This document shows positions 35,453 through 40,257 of a stretch of DNA of 40,257 nucleotides, piece by piece; within the stretch, counting starts at the first letter, position 1; each line of letters starts with the position of its first letter. The notes below the pieces were generated by a model, which did no database searches, was not told the origin of the DNA, and saw nothing but the letters and a program-made list of their open reading frames with translations. This stretch comes from Flavobacterium sp. YO12 (lineage in GTDB: Bacteria; Bacteroidota; Bacteroidia; Flavobacteriales; Flavobacteriaceae). The stretch is taken from assembly GCF_004119495.1 (NCBI RefSeq), contig NZ_NRQU01000044.1:1-40257 (forward strand), in the 5' to 3' direction. Position numbers and translations under genes: made by a program.

Positions 35453-36580
35453 TTATTTAAAGAAATTAATTATAACTTCTTTTATTCTGCATTTATCTGC
35501 ATCAGTTAAATTTGAGCCTGATGGCAAACATAAGCCTTTTTCGAACAATTCTTCAGCAATTTTACTACCATAATATGGGTATTTTTCAAAAATTGGCTGT
35601 AGATGCATCGGTTTCCATAATGGCCGACTCTCAATATTAGCTTCGTCTAAAGCAAGCCTCAAGTTCTCCCTCTCTTCCTTTGTTTCTAGTAATATTGTAT
35701 TTAGCCAATAATTAGAAAAAAAAATATCATTTGGATTATTAAAGAGTCGAGCATTTTTAATGTCTTTAAAAATTTCTATATAGAATAAATGATTATCCCG
35801 TCTAAGATGAATATTCTCTTCTAAAACTTTAATTTGTCCAAGACCAATTCCTGCACAAATATTACTCATTCTATAATTATAGCCTATTTCACTATGCTGA
35901 TAGTCTACAGCTGAATCTTTTGATTGAGTTGCATAAAAAATAGCTTTTTCTTTTATATTTTTGGAACTCGAAATTAATGCTCCCCCACTCGATGTAGTAA
36001 TAATTTTATTTCCATTGAAAGATAAAATACCAAAAGTTCCAAAACTACCACATTTTTTCCCCTTGTAACTGCTCCCAAGAGCTTCGGCGCTATCTTCTAT
36101 AATTGGTATTCCGTATTTATCAGCAATTGAATGAACCTCATCTATTTTATAAGGCATTCCATATAAATGCACTGCTATTATTGCTTTTGGTTTTTTTCCT
36201 TTTTTTATTCGATCTTTTATAGCAATTTCAAGATTTTCTGGACAGATATTCCACGTATCTATTTCACTATCTACAAATATCGGGTATGCATTTTGATATA
36301 AAACTGGATTTACCGAAGCTGCAAAAGTCATACTCTGACAAATTACCTCATCTCCAGTTTTAACACCTAATAAAATTAATGCTAGATGTATGGCAGACGT
36401 TCCTGAATTTGATGCTGTAACAATTTTGTTGTTTTTAAAATAATCTTGAAGTTCATCCTCAAATTCATCGACATTAGGACCGCCTGAAGTAATCCAATTT
36501 GATTTTAAAGCTCTCTGAATATACTTTTTCTCGTATCCACTTTCCTGAGCCAGTGACAAATAGATTCTTTTATTGTCCAT
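35453..36580 (-). CDS. DegT/DnrJ/EryC1/StrS sugar aminotransferase, PglE-like
   Basis: A PLP-dependent nucleotide-sugar aminotransferase of 375 residues. I start it at ATG 36580 (MDNKRIYLSLAQESG), because the frame upstream encodes only non-family sequence overlapping the cupin gene. Typical parts are NWITSGGPNVDEFE, TASNSGTSAIHLAL, VDSEIDTWN, IEDSAEALGSSYKGKKCGSFG, SFNGNKIITTSSGG (PLP lysine in NGNK) and YNYRMSNICAGIG. The start and GPNV segment resemble PglE/PseC-like 4-aminotransferases that act on UDP-4-keto-6-deoxy-GlcNAc, the product expected from the CapD-type enzyme at 31090. A dTDP-sugar substrate remains possible. The first 11 nt overlap the cupin gene. Confidence 0.88.
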   Translation of the reverse strand: MDNKRIYLSLAQESGYEKKYIQRALKSNWITSGGPNVDEFEDELQDYFKNNKIVTASNSGTSAIHLALILLGVKTGDEVICQSMTFAASVNPVLYQNAYPIFVDSEIDTWNICPENLEIAIKDRIKKGKKPKAIIAVHLYGMPYKIDEVHSIADKYGIPIIEDSAEALGSSYKGKKCGSFGTFGILSFNGNKIITTSSGGALISSSKNIKEKAIFYATQSKDSAVDYQHSEIGYNYRMSNICAGIGLGQIKVLEENIHLRRDNHLFYIEIFKDIKNARLFNNPNDIFFSNYWLNTILLETKEERENLRLALDEANIESRPLWKPMHLQPIFEKYPYYGSKIAEELFEKGLCLPSGSNLTDADKCRIKEVIINFFK

Positions 36581-37001
36581 TATTAATAGACCAATAATCT
36601 GATGGATAACGAACATCGTCCTTACTAACATTACTTAATGGCAATGTAGAAAACGACATCAATTTTGAGTTTACTTCAAGAGATTCTACCGCATTTGCAT
36701 AACCAGCTGGTATGTGAACAATTTTACTATCAGATTCGGAGACGAAAACGGTCTCCATATCCAAATCCTTTGAAGGATTCTCCCAATTATCAATTTTAAT
36801 AAAATGAATCTTAAAAGACCCCGAAAGACAATAAAAATTTTTAGTATCTAATTTATGTCCTTGCCAAGCACGAATAGGATTTTCCTCAGAATTACTTATA
36901 ATATAAAATCTTTCAATATCCGAAAAACTAAAATCATTTACATAAGAAATTGTACCACGATGATCGGAGAAATTTCCTCCTTGAATTATTTTAGGCTCCA
37001 T
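36570..37001 (-). CDS. Cupin-fold sugar epimerase/ketoisomerase-like protein (WxcM/FdtA type)
   Basis: A 143-residue single-domain cupin of the WxcM-like/FdtA group. DHRGTISYVNDF, RAWQGHK, FYCLSGSFKIHFI and VHIPAGYANAVESL are the cupin strands with the usual HIPxGYxxA element. Relatives include sugar 3,4-ketoisomerases and enzymes annotated merely as 'sugar epimerase' in Bacteroidetes polysaccharide loci. It overlaps the aminotransferase start by 11 nt and its own start overlaps the WecA-like gene by the same length. Its substrate is therefore probably one of the keto-sugars of this locus. Confidence 0.75.
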   Translation of the reverse strand: MEPKIIQGGNFSDHRGTISYVNDFSFSDIERFYIISNSEENPIRAWQGHKLDTKNFYCLSGSFKIHFIKIDNWENPSKDLDMETVFVSESDSKIVHIPAGYANAVESLEVNSKLMSFSTLPLSNVSKDDVRYPSDYWSINNGQ

Positions 37002-37962
37002 GATTTAGTCGCAAATTCTTTTTATTTAATAAATAAAATTTCGAGGAATAAATAAAAAGTAAAGGCAAAATTACTATTAAAAACACAAGATTATCTTTAA
37101 CTTTTTGATAGAGAAAAACCACTAAAAAAGAAATCCCCATTTGAACTAAAGCATAAAGAAGTGACACTACTCTATGTTGTATTTTATAGTCATTACTTAA
37201 TACTTGATACAGATGCAATCGATGTGCTTCAAAAATATTCTGTCTAAGATAAAGTCTATGTAAGATTGTACAAACCGAATCAACTCCATATACTGCTAAA
37301 AATAGTAACCAAATAAGTGATTCTGTTACAAGAATTAGTTTAAGAACTAAATAAATCACCCAAAATGCGATGGCAATACTTCCAATATCGCCTGCAAAAC
37401 ATTTTGCTTTTTTTCTATAATTGAAGAACAAAAAAACTATGCTCGCAATTATTGCGTATTTTATAAAATCACCATCTGTAAAAAGCTGAATATTTGTATT
37501 GACATATAGCAATGCTCCCATTACTACAAGAGTATACAGTCCTGTAATGCCATTAATTCCATCCATAAAATTATAGGCATTAATCAAGCCTATTGATAAA
37601 ACATATGCTATTGCAATACCCCAGATTGGAAATAAACCGAATAGCCCCAAGTCGAAAAAAATCAAGGTGATGGAAAGAAAATGAATCGAAATTCTTATCT
37701 TATTGGATAGACTTTGAATATCGTCCCAAAAACTAACCAAACTCACTAATGTTATTCCGGTAAAGAAAAAATAATTAGTTTGGATATGCTGAACGAAATA
37801 AAGCAAAACTGAAAACCAGAAAATAATTCCTCCTCCTCTTAGCGTTACTTCTGTATGTGAACTCCTTTGATTAGGTTTGTCAATTATATTAAAACGATTT
37901 GCTACTTTGAAATAAAGTAACATGATAATCATTAAAATAATTCCTAAAAGTGTATATTCCAT
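36991..37962 (-). CDS. MraY/WecA-family undecaprenyl-phosphate sugar-1-phosphate transferase (WbpL-like)
   Basis: A 323-residue polytopic enzyme with about ten helices. Family landmarks are DKPNQRSSHTEVTLRGGG (early cytosolic loop), SFWDD (metal-binding Asp pair), NAYNFMDGINGITG and FAGDIGSIAIAF. It moves a HexNAc-1-phosphate from a UDP sugar to undecaprenyl phosphate, starting an O-chain. WbpL and related enzymes next to WbpV/WbpM homologues use UDP-QuiNAc or UDP-FucNAc; the neighbouring reductase-like gene makes that reading plausible here. The 3' end overlaps the cupin start by 11 nt. Confidence 0.9.
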   Translation of the reverse strand: MEYTLLGIILMIIMLLYFKVANRFNIIDKPNQRSSHTEVTLRGGGIIFWFSVLLYFVQHIQTNYFFFTGITLVSLVSFWDDIQSLSNKIRISIHFLSITLIFFDLGLFGLFPIWGIAIAYVLSIGLINAYNFMDGINGITGLYTLVVMGALLYVNTNIQLFTDGDFIKYAIIASIVFLFFNYRKKAKCFAGDIGSIAIAFWVIYLVLKLILVTESLIWLLFLAVYGVDSVCTILHRLYLRQNIFEAHRLHLYQVLSNDYKIQHRVVSLLYALVQMGISFLVVFLYQKVKDNLVFLIVILPLLFIYSSKFYLLNKKNLRLNHGA

Positions 37963-37973
37963 TTTTCACGAAT

Positions 37974-38887
37974 CTATTTATTTTTTTCTAACTCTCTAAT
38001 ATCAACTCTTTCAAGATAATCCAAAACTGATTTGGGTTTCCAATTAAAAAGTTTTTTAGCTTTAGAATTATCAAATGTTAAATTTGAGGTTATTTTTTTA
38101 CTTTTAACGAATTTATCGGGGCTCTTTCTCCTAAAACATTTCCTACTTCTCCTATCGTCTTTGCTACCCATAATGGAATACTTAAATAATGGTTTCCTTT
38201 GCTAGAAAGAGCTAAGCTTAATTCGTTAAAATTAGGATGAATGTCATCAGTTAAATTATAAATTCCTCCAGAATTTGCGCAAATAGAGATAAATGAAGCC
38301 ACATCTTCCACCAAAACCATACTTTTCCTCGCCCTTCCTTTATCAATATTAAAATAAAACCCTTTATCAATGGCCTTTATCATTGCTCCTAGATTTCCTG
38401 GAGGTCTTTTTCCAACTAATAATGGCAGACGAAGAATAGTACATATAATTTTATGCTTTTTACACCAATCTAAAACCGCTTTTTCAGATTCAATTTTACT
38501 TAATCCGTATGCATCAGAAGCCAGTAGAGGGAATTCTTCATTAATATCTTGTCCAACATCTTGTCCGTATACCGATACTGAACTTATAAAAATAAATTGT
38601 TTAGGTAAAAAAGTATTTTCTAGCCCTTTTATTAAATTTAAAGTTCCCAAAACATTCACATCATAAAATTCTTTTTTTTGCAATTCTGTCTTTGGTACCA
38701 CATGTGCCTTACCAGCGGCATGAATAACAAGATCAAAATTTTCTTCAAAAACTGGAATTTGTTTTTCTAATGAAATTTTATAATCCCCAAATGTTCTAGA
38801 TAGAGTTTTAACATTATGATTTTTGCAACTGTCATCCAATATTGCTTTTCCTAAAAACCCATTTGCGCCTGTTAGTAATATATCCAT
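37974..38887 (-). pseudogene. NAD-dependent epimerase/reductase (WbpV/WreQ-like), frameshifted in an A7 tract
   Basis: The SDR domain is read from ATG 38887 (ILLTGANGFLGKAI) through VIHAAGKAHV, SSVSVYGQ and the active site YGLSKIESEK, and stops at 38090 right after an A7 run (T7 on plus, 38093-38099). The last ~50 residues continue in another frame to 37974 and read ITSNLTFDNSKAKKLFNWKPKSVLDYL, the usual C-terminus of WbpV/WreQ-type enzymes. One extra A restores 304 aa. WbpV/WreQ reduce UDP-4-keto-6-deoxy-GlcNAc to UDP-QuiNAc. Adjacency to the WbpL-like gene supports this; general NAD-dependent epimerase activity cannot be excluded. Confidence 0.8.
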
Positions 38888-38888
38888 T

Positions 38889-39677
38889 TTAATAAAAACT
38901 TTTTAGCCAACCCCACTTATTAAAATATATAATTGCGCTTTCTACTGTTATCCACTTAAACTTTAATTTCTTATGAGTTAATTTAGCAAAATGATGATAA
39001 ACATGAGCCTCAGGATAATAAGCTGTAGTAGATACTTCTAAAAATCGTCTAGTTAAATCTGCATCTTCAAGATACATAAAAATTCTATCATCAAATAACC
39101 CAACTTTTTTTAGAATGTTAGTTCTTAAAAACATAAAGCAACCAGATAAATAAGGTATATCAAGTATCGTGCAATTATAGTCTTGATCTCTATACTCATA
39201 TTTATCCATTCTTTTTTTAAATATTTTTTTTAGAGAAGAAGGCATAAATCCTCTTGCGAACAAATCAAAAAAAGTAGGATTTGTTTTGCACAAGTGTTGA
39301 AACTCTCCGTTTGGATAAGTAACCTTTGGCATTACATGTCCAATATCTTGATTAGTATCCATAAACTCACAAAGATTCTCTAATGTTCCTTGTTCAAAAT
39401 AAATATCTGGATTAAGTACTAAATGATAATCTGATTCTAAATTAAAAGCTTTCTGAATTGCAATATTATGTGAGGCGCCGAAACCAGGATTAGATGGGTT
39501 ATGGATATATTCTATTCTTTTATCAGTAACGAGAATTTTTAATTCATCTGTTGGTGAATTATCTACTAGATACAACTTTACATTCAATTCTGTATTTAAA
39601 AATGAGTTGATTGCTTCTTGTAGCATTTTTATATCATTCTTATACAAAACTATACACGATGTAATTTTAATCTTCAT
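38889..39677 (-). CDS. GT2 glycosyltransferase, rhamnosyltransferase-like
   Basis: A 262-residue GT-A enzyme of the WbbL/rhamnosyltransferase type of GT2. CIVLYKNDIKMLQEAINSFL, LYLVDNSPTDELK, NPGFGASHNIAI, LVLNPDIYFE (DxD-like site) and FMYLEDADLTRRF are all diagnostic of that subgroup. Rhamnose transfer is plausible because rmlC-D-A lie in the locus, but many members use other sugars. The frame is intact and ends one base before the reductase-like gene begins. Confidence 0.88.
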   Translation of the reverse strand: MKIKITSCIVLYKNDIKMLQEAINSFLNTELNVKLYLVDNSPTDELKILVTDKRIEYIHNPSNPGFGASHNIAIQKAFNLESDYHLVLNPDIYFEQGTLENLCEFMDTNQDIGHVMPKVTYPNGEFQHLCKTNPTFFDLFARGFMPSSLKKIFKKRMDKYEYRDQDYNCTILDIPYLSGCFMFLRTNILKKVGLFDDRIFMYLEDADLTRRFLEVSTTAYYPEAHVYHHFAKLTHKKLKFKWITVESAIIYFNKWGWLKSFY

Positions 39678-39705
39678 TGTTTATTGAAATAAAAAATTTA
39701 ACTCT

Positions 39706-40257
39706 TTACTGTAAAACTTTATTATAAAAATCTAAATAATTAGCTCCCATAATTTCACCTACTAAATTTTTTTGCCTTTTTCGAAAGCATTATTAGATTT
39801 TAAACTTCTTTTATTTAAAGCTTCAGTAACTGCAACATTCAAAGAATCTATGTCTTCTAATTTAAAATAAGAAACTTCATCTTCATTAAAGATTTCATGA
39901 AAAACGGGAATATCCGAACATATAATAGAGGTTTTTGTTAATGCTGCTTCAACTAGTGCTAAACCAAATCCTTCACTCCTTGATGGCATAGCATAAATAT
40001 CAAATAAATGCACATATCCGTAAGGTTTTAGCGTATATGGCAAAAAAACTAGTCGATCCGCAACTCCCAAACTTTGAGCTAGATATTGTAAATTTTTGAT
40101 TTCTTTTCCTTCTCCAATAAATACCAAGGACAAATCATCTCTTATATCCAATAATCTTACAATTTGATCAATTCCTTTTCGTTTATTTAGTGCGGCATAA
40201 GATCCAATGATTACTAGCTCCCTCTCTTTCAATTCATTTATTTTATCTACATAATTC
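39706..40257 (-). CDS. GT4 glycosyltransferase, 5' part beyond the window, tail frameshifted
   Basis: Only the donor domain lies in the window; the frame is open to the right edge. IIGSYAALNKRKGIDQIVRLL, FIGEGKEIKNL, VFLPYTLKPYGYVHLFDIYAMPSRSEGFGLALVEAAL (E-x7-E) identify GT4. The written frame ends FEKGKKI with a stop at 39762, straight after an A7 run (T7 on plus, 39767-39773). One extra A continues it through KNLVGEIMGANYLDFYNKVL to a stop at 39706, the expected GT4 end. The active core is not affected by the shift. A TTG at 40232 is internal, not a true start. Confidence 0.8.

Noticed and set aside
36581..36631. Earlier start of the aminotransferase at 36631
   Set aside because: The 17 extra residues have no similarity to the family and lie within the end of the cupin gene; ATG 36580 opens with the family sequence.
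1..40257. CRISPR arrays, tRNA or rRNA genes, insertion sequences, prophage
   Set aside because: No regularly spaced direct repeats, cloverleaf sequences, transposase motifs or phage genes were seen on reading both strands. The GH25 enzyme has a membrane anchor and no phage neighbours.

Overview
The window looks like a chromosomal segment of a Flavobacterium-type Bacteroidetes. The DNA is AT-rich, Shine-Dalgarno sequences are essentially absent, several promoters fit the flavobacterial TTTG-N17-23-TAnnTTTG pattern, some genes start with TTG, and a PorV/PorQ-family outer-membrane protein is present. No rRNA, tRNA, CRISPR array, transposase or phage gene was seen.

Positions 1-14184 hold mostly housekeeping genes: a quinone oxidoreductase-like dehydrogenase, a split hypothetical gene, a COG2509-type flavoprotein, a small orphan gene, recQ, and a tight plus-strand run kdsD-tatC-carboxymuconolactone decarboxylase-lptB. 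That run pairs Kdo synthesis with LPS export. Then follow a convergent pair pssA/GH25 muramidase (minus) and PorV/PorQ-like/DUF4105 (plus). Several gaps between convergent genes carry long inverted repeats that probably act as two-way terminators.

Positions 14185-40257 are one large minus-strand surface-polysaccharide (O-antigen) locus, read right to left. It begins with glycosyltransferases at the window edge. Next come a WbpV/WreQ-like reductase, a WecA/WbpL-like initiating transferase, a sugar-epimerase cupin, a PglE-like aminotransferase, rmlC, rmlD, rmlA and a long CapD/WbpM-type 4,6-dehydratase with its own promoter and terminator. Then come a Wzm/Wzt ABC exporter whose Wzt has an extra C-terminal domain, three GT2-type transferases, a GT4, a CMP-sugar synthetase homologue, an MBOAT/SGNH-like acyltransferase pair, four more GT-B enzymes, an O-antigen ligase/polymerase, and a WcaJ-type initiating transferase. 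Together these could make UDP-QuiNAc and/or UDP-4-amino-6-deoxy-GlcNAc and part of dTDP-L-rhamnose (no rmlB here), assemble an acylated glycan and export it through an ABC transporter.

The most striking observation is that eight genes are broken by nine single-base indels, every one in an A/T homopolymer. The flanking halves rejoin perfectly into family-length proteins. Seven of the eight genes lie in the polysaccharide locus. Uncorrected sequencing error is the simplest explanation. Homopolymer phase variation of surface-glycan genes is the biologically interesting alternative, and raw reads would separate the two.
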